Shown here: positions 44,801 to 54,182 of the stretch, one piece after another | Numbering within the stretch: position 1 is the first letter of the stretch | Layout: each line of letters starts with the position of its first letter | Program-made: the position numbers and the translations under genes | Assembly: GCF_000420845.1 (NCBI RefSeq) | Contig: NZ_ATVS01000018.1 | Coordinates: forward strand, 1 to 64,000 | Direction: 5' to 3' | Length of the DNA: 64,000 nt | DNA from: Butyrivibrio sp. AE3009 | GTDB lineage: Bacteria > Bacillota > Clostridia > Lachnospirales > Lachnospiraceae | Notes under the pieces: model-generated | Told to the model about the DNA's origin: nothing | The model's input: only the letters and a program-made list of their open reading frames with translations | The model's database searches: none

Positions 44801-46357
44801 ATGAGATATGCGGTTACCAGCAGTGAGATGAAAATCTGTGACAGAAATACCACTGAGCATTTTGGAATTGACAGCGCTATCCTTATGGAGAGGGCTGCTC
44901 TCAAGATCTGCGACAGGATAGATGAGTGGAGAGCCGGGCGCTGCATTAACAGGCCGCTTCGTTGTCTTATAATATGCGGTGTGGGAAATAACGGCGGAGA
45001 CGGAGCCTGCGCAGCAAGACTTCTTCTTCAGAGGGGATATCGCGTCAATATCTGTGTTCTTGGAGATTATACCAAGTGCTCAGACCTTCTTCTTAAGCAG
45101 CTTAAGATTCTGGAAAAGTACAAGATACTCACGGACACTTTTTCCAATATAGTGGACAACAAAAACATTGTTCAGTGGGATATCATAATAGATGCGATGT
45201 TTGGAATCGGCCTGTCGAGGCCTGTGTCCGGAGATTACGTTGAGGCTGTGAACTTCATCAACCAGCAGAAAGCTGTTCGAAAGGATGACCTGTTCATTGT
45301 TTCTGTCGACATGCCCTCGGGGGTCAATGCCGATAACGGTCAGATATGCCAGGCCGCAGTTAAGGCGGATGCCACAGTGACTTTTAATCAGGTCAAGATA
45401 GGACAACTCATGTACCCCGGTTGTGAACAAGTTGGGCGACTCTACGTTGAGGACGCCGGTATCACCGGGGAGAGTTTTCTTGGAAAGGAACCGGAGGCCT
45501 TTTTCTATGACGGAGATATAGATAAGCTTCTTCCTTCCAGAAAAAAGGATTCCAATAAGGGAAGCAATGGTAAAGTTCTGATCATTGCAGGTTCCACAGA
45601 CATCAGCGGAGCTTGTATCCTATGTGCAACAGCAGCGCTCAGAAGCGGCTCCGGTATGATACGCGTATTTACATCAAGTGCCAATGCGGTCGCCGTCAAG
45701 ACTCTTTTACCGGAAGCAATACTTGATGTGTATGAAGAGGACGAGAATTTTGAAAGCAAGCTTGAGAAGGCTTTTGAATGGTCTACCCAGGCTGTTCTCG
45801 GACCCGGCATTGGAACACTTTCAACGGGCAAAAAGCTTGTAAGAAGTGTATTAAAGAGCTATGATAAAAGTCTTGTCGTAGACGCAGATGCAATTAATAT
45901 CATCGCTGAGGACAAGAAACTCAGAAACCTTGCTGCCAACTATGCTACCGGCGGTAAGAGACTAATTCTTACACCTCATCTTGCAGAGTTTGCAAGACTA
46001 TACGGTAAGAGTGTTAAGGAATGCAAGGACAATATTCTTGAATATCCAAGACTTCTTGCTTCGGAGCTTCACTGTACGGTGGTCTGCAAGGATGCAAGAA
46101 CCATAATAGCCGATGGCTATGAGAAAAAGATATATATTAACGTAAGCGGCAATGACGGAATGGCAACAGCCGGCAGCGGTGACGTTCTGTCGGGAATAAT
46201 GGGGGCATTTATCTGCGATAAGCAGAGTAGCTTCGAGGCAGCGTGCCTGTCCTGTTATCTCCACGGCCTCTGCGGAGATGCCGCAGCGAAGAGGCTTGGC
46301 AAGCATTTCATGGCAGCTTCGGATATCACCAGTGAGCTAGCCAATTTATTGGATTAA
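44801..46357 (+). CDS. nnr: Bifunctional NAD(P)HX epimerase / ADP-dependent dehydratase
   Basis: Repairs hydrated NADH and NADPH. The N-terminal YjeF domain (residues 1-230) shows ICGVGNNGGDGACAARLLLQ and the later DAMFGIGLSRPVSGDY. The C-terminal kinase-like dehydratase domain shows GKVLIIAGSTDISGACILCA, VDADAINIIA, LTPHLAEFARL and TAGSGDVLSGIMGAF near residue 446. At 518 residues it is the usual fused form. I chose the ATG at 44801, six bases after AAAAGGAGG; the ATG at 44795 is too close to that site. It is the third gene of the rex unit, followed 26 bases later by alr. Confidence 0.95.
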   Translation: MRYAVTSSEMKICDRNTTEHFGIDSAILMERAALKICDRIDEWRAGRCINRPLRCLIICGVGNNGGDGACAARLLLQRGYRVNICVLGDYTKCSDLLLKQLKILEKYKILTDTFSNIVDNKNIVQWDIIIDAMFGIGLSRPVSGDYVEAVNFINQQKAVRKDDLFIVSVDMPSGVNADNGQICQAAVKADATVTFNQVKIGQLMYPGCEQVGRLYVEDAGITGESFLGKEPEAFFYDGDIDKLLPSRKKDSNKGSNGKVLIIAGSTDISGACILCATAALRSGSGMIRVFTSSANAVAVKTLLPEAILDVYEEDENFESKLEKAFEWSTQAVLGPGIGTLSTGKKLVRSVLKSYDKSLVVDADAINIIAEDKKLRNLAANYATGGKRLILTPHLAEFARLYGKSVKECKDNILEYPRLLASELHCTVVCKDARTIIADGYEKKIYINVSGNDGMATAGSGDVLSGIMGAFICDKQSSFEAACLSCYLHGLCGDAAAKRLGKHFMAASDITSELANLLD

Positions 46358-46383
46358 ATTTTATTTATAAGGATGGTTTGAAC

Positions 46384-47544
46384 ATGTTGGAAGAATACTC
46401 CAGAGTATATGCCAAAATTGATCTTGGTGCCATAAGACATAATCTTGATGCTATGAAGAATAATATACCTGCGGGCACAAGGATGATGGCTGTTATCAAG
46501 ACGGATGCCTATGGACACGGCGCGGTTCGTATAGCAGAAGAACTGGAGAAAGTGGATTATATCAGCGGATATGCCACAGCCACCGCAGAGGAGGCCTTCG
46601 AACTTAGAGACAATGGAGTCAATAAGCCCATTCTCATCCTTGGTTATACATTCCCATATTCTCATAGGAGAATGCTTTTACAGGGAATTCGTCCCACCGT
46701 ATTTCGTATGGACATGGCAAAAGAGCTGTCTGAGTGCGCACAGGCACTTATAGATAGCGGCGAGCTGTCAGAGCCTGCACCTATTCATATTGCTGTGGAT
46801 ACCGGAATGAGCAGAATAGGAATTACCCCTGATGACAACGGAGCAGATTTTATCAAAGAGGTAGCAGCCCTTAAGGGAATCAGAATAGAAGGAATATTTA
46901 CCCATTTTGCCAGAGCGGATGAAAAGGATCTCACCAATGTGAAGGAGAGGGAGAAGGTCTTTGCTGACTTCGTGAATATGGCAGAGGAGAAGGCCGGTAT
47001 TACAATTCCCATCAAGCATTGTGCCAATTCCGCCAGCATTATAGCAGTTCCCGAATCAAGCATGGATATGGTGAGAGCAGGAGTAACCGTCTATGGGATG
47101 TGGCCCTCTGAGGAAGTGCCCAAGGACATAATAGATCTTAAACCCACCATGGAGCTTATCAGTCATATAGTAATGATCAAAGAGGTTCCTGCAGGAACAC
47201 CTGTAAGCTACGGCGGAACCTATGTGACCGGCGGCAGCACCAGGATCGCAACCATTCCCGTAGGCTACGGCGACGGATATCCAAGGAGTCTGTCCAACAA
47301 GGGCTATGTACTTATAAATGGCAGACGCGCCAACATTTTGGGACGCGTGTGCATGGATCAGTTCATGGTGGATGTTACTGATATTCCCGATGCAGCAGAG
47401 GGGGATGAAGTAGTCCTTCTCGGAAGAGATAAAAAGAGCGGTGAGGAGATCACCGCAGAGTTTCTCGGAGAGCTCAGCGGAAGATTCAACTATGAGCTCA
47501 CCTGTGATATTAACAAAAGAGTACCAAGAGTTTATGTTTCCTGA
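46384..47544 (+). CDS. alr: Alanine racemase
   Basis: PLP enzyme interconverting L- and D-alanine for peptidoglycan. The PLP lysine is in MMAVIKTDAYGHGAVRIAEE near residue 38, and the opposing tyrosine in TPVSYGGTYVTGGSTRIATI followed by VGYGDGYPRSL. AKIDLGAIRHNLDAMKNNI opens the barrel. I chose the ATG at 46384, about ten bases after AAGGA; a TTG at 46378 is also in frame. The alr gene after NAD(P)HX repair is a common order in Firmicutes. The 3' end overlaps the convergent J-domain gene by 13 bases. Confidence 0.96.
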   Translation: MLEEYSRVYAKIDLGAIRHNLDAMKNNIPAGTRMMAVIKTDAYGHGAVRIAEELEKVDYISGYATATAEEAFELRDNGVNKPILILGYTFPYSHRRMLLQGIRPTVFRMDMAKELSECAQALIDSGELSEPAPIHIAVDTGMSRIGITPDDNGADFIKEVAALKGIRIEGIFTHFARADEKDLTNVKEREKVFADFVNMAEEKAGITIPIKHCANSASIIAVPESSMDMVRAGVTVYGMWPSEEVPKDIIDLKPTMELISHIVMIKEVPAGTPVSYGGTYVTGGSTRIATIPVGYGDGYPRSLSNKGYVLINGRRANILGRVCMDQFMVDVTDIPDAAEGDEVVLLGRDKKSGEEITAEFLGELSGRFNYELTCDINKRVPRVYVS

Positions 47545-48578
47545 AATCTTTTACTCTTTTTGGCCTTGTCATACTGGACGTTGATTTCCTGGAGTGCCCG
47601 GGTATCACCGTCCATATTGTCGGGATGATAGAGCTTGACCAGGGATCTGTATTTTTTATCAAGGCTTTCCCTTGAACTGCAACCGGCAAAGAAATCAAAG
47701 CCGGGATTTTCATCATCGTAGTCTTCATCAGATTCGTCGTCATCATATTCTTCTTCGTAATATTCCTCATCATCAGAATACTCATCAGGGTAGTCATATT
47801 CACTGTCTTCCGGATAGTCTTCCTCATCCTCATATTCAGCTTCGTCTTTATAGTAATCATCTTCGTAGTAATCATCTTCATATCGATCATCAGAAGCCTC
47901 GTCCTCATAGAAGGTGTCAACCTTGGACCTGCGAGGAGATTTCTCATATTCATCATTTTCGAATTCATCGTGATGGCGCCTCAGCCACTTTTCATAGGTT
48001 TTCTCATCATGCTTTTTACCAGCATCCCTAAACAGCAGGAAATATCGGCCCTGAATCTGTTTGACCGGAGATTTGCCAAGGATCAGACGTAGGATATAAA
48101 TCGCTGCATCCACGCATACTGCCCCGAAGAGTACCGCTGAATAGGAGGCAAATACTGAGATACACAGCAGCACGCTTACCACGGGAACAAACATCAGTAT
48201 CGTAACAACCAAAAGAACAATGTATGCAGGGCCCACGTACAGAACGTAAACTGTATCATTCCACCAGGAAATAAGCTCTCTGTACATTACAGCGACTGTG
48301 TTAGTGCCTGCATCAAGAAGTCTGTTTGCTTCGTTAACTCCCTCAGCCGGAAGGAAATCTGTTTCGGAGACATGAAAGGACCCTGTTATCAGCAGCACAA
48401 TGTTCACAACAAAAAGCCCGGAGAATACTACAGCTGTAACCGGGAGAACACAGAAAAAGTACTTGATGCAGTTGAAAAAGTTTTTTAAAAACCAGGATAT
48501 CAAAGAAAAGAAAGCTCTCAAAGCACTGACAATTATTCCCCCGAGTGCATTTGCAGCCATCGTAACAATCGAAACCAT
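47532..48578 (-). CDS. Membrane protein with a C-terminal J-like domain
   Basis: The first 200 residues hold about four hydrophobic segments (FCVLPVTAVVFSGLFVVNIV, YIVLLVVTILMFVPVVSVLL, CISVFASYSAVLFGAVCVDA). A very acidic, Tyr-rich linker follows (DDRYEDDYYEDDYYKDEAEY and onward). The last 50 residues read FDFFAGCSSRESLDKKYRS and then LVKLYHPDNMDGDTRALQEI: helices II and III of a J domain with the HPD tripeptide that triggers DnaK. So it may recruit DnaK to the membrane. I chose the ATG at 48578, after a GGGGA; an ATG at 48590 without such a site is the alternative. Single-gene unit. Confidence 0.72.
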   Translation of the reverse strand: MVSIVTMAANALGGIIVSALRAFFSLISWFLKNFFNCIKYFFCVLPVTAVVFSGLFVVNIVLLITGSFHVSETDFLPAEGVNEANRLLDAGTNTVAVMYRELISWWNDTVYVLYVGPAYIVLLVVTILMFVPVVSVLLCISVFASYSAVLFGAVCVDAAIYILRLILGKSPVKQIQGRYFLLFRDAGKKHDEKTYEKWLRRHHDEFENDEYEKSPRRSKVDTFYEDEASDDRYEDDYYEDDYYKDEAEYEDEEDYPEDSEYDYPDEYSDDEEYYEEEYDDDESDEDYDDENPGFDFFAGCSSRESLDKKYRSLVKLYHPDNMDGDTRALQEINVQYDKAKKSKRFQET

Positions 48579-48732
48579 TTTATTCCCCATTTATTCTGAT
48601 ATTGTGATGATCACTTTTCTAATTTTATCCTATGTAATAAGTGCTTGCAAATAGTGACGGGAAAATGATAATGTGTATGATGTTATCAGCTTTTTTAGAA
48701 AAAAGTTAAGTTTGAATGGGGAACCATAGTTT

Positions 48733-50190
48733 ATGAAGATATTCAGAGTTATCAGAGAAAAGCTCTTCTGGCTGTCCTATGTGGCGGCAGCCATTCCTTT
48801 TATCAGTGCATTTATAGGATACAGAGTGGTTGGAAAACTGGGGTTTTGGGAGACTGTGTATGCTTCCATTGCTCTGTATTTCGTCAATCCTGTCGTTGAT
48901 ATAGAAAACGGATATGTTGTCTTTGCGGAGATAACCTCCACCATAGTTGTTGCAGGTATCATCTTAAGCGTAGTCAGATATGCATCAAGAAGAGTTGGGC
49001 ATATGTTTGTGAGGCTCCACAAGGATGCCACGGTTGTCTATACCGACAACGACTGGGGAAAGGAGCTTCTTCGCACGATAAGGCATGGCTACATAGTGGA
49101 CAGCACCGAGAGGGCGGAGAGAGTCAACAACCATATCCTTATGTTTTCTGATGACTTGAATAATATAAATTTCTACACCAAGCATGAGAAAAAACTCAAG
49201 GATAAGAACGTATATATGCTGATGCAGCAGGTTGATTCCACACTTTTGGAAGCTGCAGATGATGAGGAAGCAGCCCTTCATTTCTTTAACATCTATGATC
49301 TCCTTGCCAGAACCTACTGGAAGGACAATAATCTCTACGATAAGAGAAAAGAAGCCGTTAAGATTGCGATCATCGGCTATGATCAGGTGGGAATTGCCAT
49401 TTTTAAGTATGGATTTCTTAACAATATTTTTTCCCTTGATCAGAATTTCGAATATCATATCTGGGGATGTGATGAGTTTGAGAAGACCTTCGTTAAACGA
49501 CTCAGCACCATGAACAAGGACAAGATAATAGTTCATGACGGCAACTGGGATGAGGAAATTGATTCAATCAAGGAGATGGACAGAATAATCTATACCCTGA
49601 AGGAACACACCGTTGAAGCGCTTCAGAGAATGCTGTACATCAATCCCGATGCAGAGGTTCATTGCTATTCGGAATCAATGACGGATTTCAGCGACCTGTA
49701 TCTCTCCGACAAGATCCTTACCTTTGGAGATATCAAGGACGTTCTTACAGAGGAGAATGTCAAGGAAGAAAAACTTTACCAACTCGGTAAGCTGTTTAAT
49801 TATGACTATTGCCTTAGATATGCCGGTAGAACTGCTCCCGAAGATTTCAAGCAGGAGATGGAGGATGAGTGGAAAAAACTCAGCGGTTTTTATATGGATT
49901 CCAATGTGGCAAGAGCCGATCATTTCTGGATAGAGCAGAGGCTTTTTGAGGACGGAGAACTCTCCGAGGACAGTGAGATTGCATGGGAGCTTGAGCACAT
50001 AAGATGGTGCAGATTCTATTTTATTAATCACTGGACCTACAATGAAGTCAGAAATAATGCCAAGAGACAGCATCCTATGCTGGTGGCGTACGATAAACTT
50101 CCAAAATCCGAGAAGGCCAAGGACGGCATTTATGATGAGCGCATCAAGAAGGAGATGCTGCGCCTACTTTCAACAAATGGAAAAATGTGA
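48733..50190 (+). CDS. Channel-like membrane protein with Rossmann/RCK-like domains and a RyR-type C-terminus
   Basis: 485 residues. Two N-terminal hydrophobic segments (LFWLSYVAAAIPFISAFIGY; FAEITSTIVVAGIILSVVRY) flank an amphipathic loop (FWETVYASIALYFVNPVVD) in the position of a channel pore helix, though no TVGYG-type filter is present. Then comes a first nucleotide-binding-like domain (ATVVYTDNDWGKELLRTIRH, ILMFSDDLNNINFYTKH) and a second (VKIAIIGYDQVGIAIFKYG). The C-terminus (WELEHIRWCRFYFINHWTYN, KRQHPMLVAYDKLPKSEKAK) matches the RyR domain pattern, 'EHxRW...GWxY...HPxLvpYdeLpesEK'. A ligand-gated ion channel is the best guess, function unproven. It starts 142 bases after the divergent J-protein gene. 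Confidence 0.7.
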   Translation: MKIFRVIREKLFWLSYVAAAIPFISAFIGYRVVGKLGFWETVYASIALYFVNPVVDIENGYVVFAEITSTIVVAGIILSVVRYASRRVGHMFVRLHKDATVVYTDNDWGKELLRTIRHGYIVDSTERAERVNNHILMFSDDLNNINFYTKHEKKLKDKNVYMLMQQVDSTLLEAADDEEAALHFFNIYDLLARTYWKDNNLYDKRKEAVKIAIIGYDQVGIAIFKYGFLNNIFSLDQNFEYHIWGCDEFEKTFVKRLSTMNKDKIIVHDGNWDEEIDSIKEMDRIIYTLKEHTVEALQRMLYINPDAEVHCYSESMTDFSDLYLSDKILTFGDIKDVLTEENVKEEKLYQLGKLFNYDYCLRYAGRTAPEDFKQEMEDEWKKLSGFYMDSNVARADHFWIEQRLFEDGELSEDSEIAWELEHIRWCRFYFINHWTYNEVRNNAKRQHPMLVAYDKLPKSEKAKDGIYDERIKKEMLRLLSTNGKM

Positions 50191-50251
50191 TATAGTTTAA
50201 TTTGATGTTTTGCGCATTTTTGTTTATTCATGTTTACAGGAGGATTTGATT

Positions 50252-51610
50252 ATGGACGAAGGCTTGCCTTCTGTCAGTATTTTCGCTTTTTGTCTGATTC
50301 TTTTAATCGATGTTCTGGTTCAGGGTTTTTCCTGTGCACTTCTGCATTTAAGGCAGGAGGATGTGGAGAAAAAGGATGCGGAACTGAAGGATGGTATCAG
50401 CAAAAAGCTGTTGGAACTTCTTAAGAATGATTCGAACCATGTCAAGAGCATGCATTTTGTTACAATTATAATTAACATGCTTCTTGGTGGTATTGTTACA
50501 TATGACCTAACGGACTTTATTGTTCGAATGGCCGGCGTCAATGAGCAGGAACTGGCACAGAGTTTGATTTTTATTGCCGTGGGACTTGTCCTGGCGCTGC
50601 TCATCATGTGCTTTGGAATTATCATTCCAAGAAGACTTGCACTGGGAAATCCTGAGAAATGGGCTTATGTATGCTTTTATCCTGTCAGTTTTTTCAGACT
50701 TCTCAGTATGCCTTTTGTTTATCTTACCAATGTGCTGTCCTCCGGAGTTTTGTATATCTTCGGTGTGAGAGAAGACGACAATCTGTCGGATGTCACAGAG
50801 GAAGAGATAAAGTCAATGGTAAATGAAGGCCAGGAACAGGGCGTTCTTCAGGAGGCAGAGGCGGACATGATATCCAATATCTTTGAGTTCTCCGACAAGG
50901 AAGCTCAGGACATCATGACCAACAGAAACAATATGGTGGCCATCGATGCCAACATGAGCCTTAAGGATGCGGTCAGCTTCATGATGAACACCAACAATTC
51001 CCGATTCCCTGTTTATCTGGATGATATCGATCATATAATCGGGATCATGCACATCAGGGATGCCATGAAGAAGCTTTCCGACGAGACGGATGCACAGCTT
51101 CCCATCAGGAAGATCAAGGGGCTTTTAAGACAGCCCAAGTTCGTTCCCGAGACCAGGAACATCGATTCTCTTTTCCACGGTATGCAGTCCACCAAGACTC
51201 AGATGGTTATCATCATAGATGAGTACGGACAGACAGTAGGACTGGTATCCATGGAGGATATTCTTGAGGAGATTGTCGGTAATATCCTGGATGAATACGA
51301 CGAAGATGTTAATTATATCAAGCCCACCAAGAATTCGGGCGAATATATCGTAGACGGTAAGACACCTATAGAAGTCCTTGAGAAGAGGTTTGACCTAAGC
51401 TTTGGTGAGACTCAGTTTGAGACTCTTAACGGCTTCCTTATTTCAAAACTTGACAGGATACCCGAGGAAGATGTAGACTTTACCGTCAATGTGGAAGGCT
51501 ATAGTTTCAAGATTCTTTCTGTTAAGAACCATATGATACAGGACGTTTTGGCTAACAAATTACCTGAAGAGGTTTCAGAAGAGGACCATGAACTTGCAAT
51601 AGCAAAATAG
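50252..51610 (+). CDS. CNNM/CorC-like transporter with DUF21, CBS pair and CorC_HlyC domains
   Basis: The 452-residue protein has a DUF21 membrane domain (residues 1-175; VSIFAFCLILLIDVLVQGFS, FIAVGLVLALLIMCFGIIIP), then a CBS pair (about 195-315; DIMTNRNNMVAIDANMSLKD, TQMVIIIDEYGQTVGLVSME) and a CorC_HlyC domain (SGEYIVDGKTPIEVLEKRFD, VEGYSFKILSV). The family is linked to Mg2+ or Co2+ efflux; the old name is hemolysin C. I chose the ATG at 50252, eight bases after CAGGAGG; a longer frame from 50210 has no site. yebC follows 34 bases later. Confidence 0.92.
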   Translation: MDEGLPSVSIFAFCLILLIDVLVQGFSCALLHLRQEDVEKKDAELKDGISKKLLELLKNDSNHVKSMHFVTIIINMLLGGIVTYDLTDFIVRMAGVNEQELAQSLIFIAVGLVLALLIMCFGIIIPRRLALGNPEKWAYVCFYPVSFFRLLSMPFVYLTNVLSSGVLYIFGVREDDNLSDVTEEEIKSMVNEGQEQGVLQEAEADMISNIFEFSDKEAQDIMTNRNNMVAIDANMSLKDAVSFMMNTNNSRFPVYLDDIDHIIGIMHIRDAMKKLSDETDAQLPIRKIKGLLRQPKFVPETRNIDSLFHGMQSTKTQMVIIIDEYGQTVGLVSMEDILEEIVGNILDEYDEDVNYIKPTKNSGEYIVDGKTPIEVLEKRFDLSFGETQFETLNGFLISKLDRIPEEDVDFTVNVEGYSFKILSVKNHMIQDVLANKLPEEVSEEDHELAIAK

Positions 51611-51644
51611 ATTTAAACATATATATGAAAGGAAAACAGGTTTT

Positions 51645-52382
51645 ATGTCAGGACATTCAAAGTTTGCTAACATCAAGCACAAGAAAGAAAAGAATGATGC
51701 GGCAAAGGGTAAGATCTTTACCATTATCGGAAAGGAAATCGCAGTTGCTGTTAAGGAAGGCGGCCCTAACCCTGCCAACAACTTCAAGCTTGCAACAGTA
51801 ATCGCTAAGGCAAAGGCCAACAACATGCCCAACGACACCATCGAACGTGGTATCAAGAAGGCTTCAGGTGCCGACGGAGCAGTAGATTACAAGAGCATTA
51901 CTTACGAAGGATACGGTCCTGGCGGAACAGCCATTATCGTTGAGGCTCTTACAGATAATTCAAACAGAACAGCTGCTAACGTTAAGAGCGCATTCACCAA
52001 AGGAAACGGCAACGTGGGAACTCCCGGTTGCGTATCCTATATGTTTGATAATAAGGGACAGATCCTCATCGACAAGGAAGAGTGCAAGATGTCTTCAGAC
52101 GATCTTATGATGCTCGTACTCGATGCAGGTGCTGATGATTTCAATGAGGAAGAGGATTCTTACGAGATTCTTACAACTCCCGAGAACTTCCAGCCCGTAG
52201 TTGAGGCACTTGGCAAAGAGGGGGTTGAGACAGCTTCAGCAGAGGTAACAATGATTCCTCAGAATTATGTTTCCGTAACAGATCCTGAGACTGTTAAGTA
52301 TCTTACAAGAATTCTTGATCTTCTTGACGAAGATGATGATGTACAGGCTGTATACCACAACTGGGATGAGCCTGAAGAGTAA
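51645..52382 (+). CDS. YebC/PmpR family protein
   Basis: The 245-residue protein has the invariant start MSGHSKFANIKHKKEKNDAA (here 'KFANI' instead of the common 'KWANI') and the later GYGPGGTAIIVEALTDNSNR and GNGNVGTPGCVSYMFD. The family was named for transcription regulation, and recent work on YebC ties it to relief of ribosome stalling at proline stretches (established for some members). This genome encodes a protein with a dense Pro-Glu run immediately downstream (52436-54127). Codons are highly biased, suggesting strong expression. Confidence 0.95.
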   Translation: MSGHSKFANIKHKKEKNDAAKGKIFTIIGKEIAVAVKEGGPNPANNFKLATVIAKAKANNMPNDTIERGIKKASGADGAVDYKSITYEGYGPGGTAIIVEALTDNSNRTAANVKSAFTKGNGNVGTPGCVSYMFDNKGQILIDKEECKMSSDDLMMLVLDAGADDFNEEEDSYEILTTPENFQPVVEALGKEGVETASAEVTMIPQNYVSVTDPETVKYLTRILDLLDEDDDVQAVYHNWDEPEE

Positions 52383-52435
52383 TTTTTCAAGTGAATATTT
52401 AAGTTAAAAAACAAATGACGTGGGGGAGTCCTGAA

Positions 52436-54127
52436 ATGAAACTAAGACGCCAATGGCCGGCAATATGCATCTTTTGTGTTTTTCTTCTTTTTGATGTGGT
52501 TATGATAGCGAGCTGTAGTTACTTTTCGGGACTTTTTCCGTCTAAAGACATATATCTTTATGTGGGCGGTTTCACAGTGCTGTCTGTTCTTATCATGGGA
52601 GTTGTGACCTTCCTTCTGGGAAGAGTCTGTGATGCCATCGGCGCCGAAGAGCTGTCGAGAAAAATTGTTTTTAAGATCCTGTACGGCATAACCCTGGCAG
52701 GGATAATTATCGGATCTGTTGTTTACAGAGTCAATTTGCTCTTCAGAACAACAGCAATACCTTCAGGTAAGATCACACTGTATGATAATGCTGCCGTGCA
52801 CGGCGTAAAGATTCAGGAAACCGATCTTTTATCAATTCTTTATTCCAAGCTTCTTGGCTTTGTGCTTCTCTTTACTGGTAATAAGATTTCTGTGGCGTTT
52901 TTCTTCGAAGTATTCCTATTTACCGTATTTATTATCTGCGGAGCTTTTGCAGTCAGGATGCTGCTTGGTAAGACGGCTTCCCTTGTTTTTGCGGCGTATA
53001 CGGCTTTTATGCCTCTTTTTTCTGATAATACCAGAATGGCCAAGCTGTCAACTGAGTATCTGTTCCTTGTTCTGTTCGGAATAGAACTGTTAGTTGTGTC
53101 CTTTTACATTAAAGGCGCAGCCAAAAAGGCATATAATTCCCGTGTGTGGGTGATCTGGTATTTATTGGCAGGCGTTGTCGTTGGCTTTATGTCTTATGTG
53201 GACTTTGGCACTTTTGTGACCATATTGCCTCTTATAATTGCTGTTCCTTTTATTCATGATACAGAGGTTAAAAGCGAGCTAATAAGACTTGCATTTGTTT
53301 TTCTGGGGGCAATCCTTACTTTCACGGCAATGATCCTTCAGGAAGCCGGAATAATGCAGGGCGACGTCACCATCGTCATGTGGGCATCCCATTATTTCCA
53401 CAATCTGAATACCTTCAGCATGTTCTGGACCTACACGGATTATAAGATCATCTATCTGATAACCGTTGTAGCTATGTCGGGAGTTATCGTGGGCTTTTGG
53501 AGGAACAGGGAAGTTGAGCAGGTTTCACCCTGGATTCTGTCACTTCTTATCGTGTTTGCCACAGTTCCCTTCATGGGGGCCACCAGAATGAACGATCAGA
53601 CTATGGTAACCATTTACTATGGCTTTATTCTTGCCTGTGTGGCTGCTCTTATATGCATGTCTTCTGACAGAGTTCCTGTAGTGGAAGACGAGTATAATGA
53701 GGAAGAGCCTGAAACAGAGAGCGCCGGCGTTTCCGGAGTGGTTGAGCCGGAATTCAGGCAGGAGCCGGAACCTGAGCCCGAGCCGGAACCTGAGCCCGAG
53801 CCTAAACCTCAACCTGAGCCTCTTCCGGAACCTCAGCCTGAACTTCCGGAAGAAGAGCCTGTTAAGAATAATGCTCCAAGATATGTTCCTGAGGGAATGG
53901 TACTTCCGATGGATGATGACGACGAGACTCCTAGAGCGGCAGAGCCCCATATGAAGATGCCCAAATTTGAGGGTACAATCTCGCTTAACAGAAAAGAGAT
54001 CAATGACGCCCTTAAGGCAGATGAAAGAAGACGCGCTGCTGAAAGGCGGGCAAAGCGCAGAGCTTCCTCTGAAAAGAAGGATGAGTTTGATATCGCCTTC
54101 AAGCACGGCGATGATTTTGATATCTGA
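52436..54127 (+). CDS. Polytopic membrane protein with a Pro-Glu repeat tail
   Basis: About 563 residues. The first 410 hold around ten membrane helices (ICIFCVFLLFDVVMIASCSY at the start, WILSLLIVFATVPFMGATRM near the end), with a layout like GT-C glycosyltransferases, but I see no clear DE or HPP catalytic motif. The cytosolic tail has a run of Glu-Pro repeats (about residues 442-475, encoded by near-identical repeats at 53761-53850) and a basic, Arg/Ala-rich helix (KADERRRAAERRAKRRASSE). I chose the ATG at 52436, about eight bases after GGGGGAG; an ATG at 52415 has no site. Function unknown. Confidence 0.65.
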   Translation: MKLRRQWPAICIFCVFLLFDVVMIASCSYFSGLFPSKDIYLYVGGFTVLSVLIMGVVTFLLGRVCDAIGAEELSRKIVFKILYGITLAGIIIGSVVYRVNLLFRTTAIPSGKITLYDNAAVHGVKIQETDLLSILYSKLLGFVLLFTGNKISVAFFFEVFLFTVFIICGAFAVRMLLGKTASLVFAAYTAFMPLFSDNTRMAKLSTEYLFLVLFGIELLVVSFYIKGAAKKAYNSRVWVIWYLLAGVVVGFMSYVDFGTFVTILPLIIAVPFIHDTEVKSELIRLAFVFLGAILTFTAMILQEAGIMQGDVTIVMWASHYFHNLNTFSMFWTYTDYKIIYLITVVAMSGVIVGFWRNREVEQVSPWILSLLIVFATVPFMGATRMNDQTMVTIYYGFILACVAALICMSSDRVPVVEDEYNEEEPETESAGVSGVVEPEFRQEPEPEPEPEPEPEPKPQPEPLPEPQPELPEEEPVKNNAPRYVPEGMVLPMDDDDETPRAAEPHMKMPKFEGTISLNRKEINDALKADERRRAAERRAKRRASSEKKDEFDIAFKHGDDFDI

Positions 54128-54182
54128 TTGCAGAATATAACTGTGATCTTTGATGAAAAAGAAGGAAGGAATTATTCATTAA

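Noticed and set aside
53761-53850. Short DNA repeats that could be read as a CRISPR-like array
   Set aside because: They are in-frame Glu-Pro codons within a long open frame, with no unique spacers of constant length.
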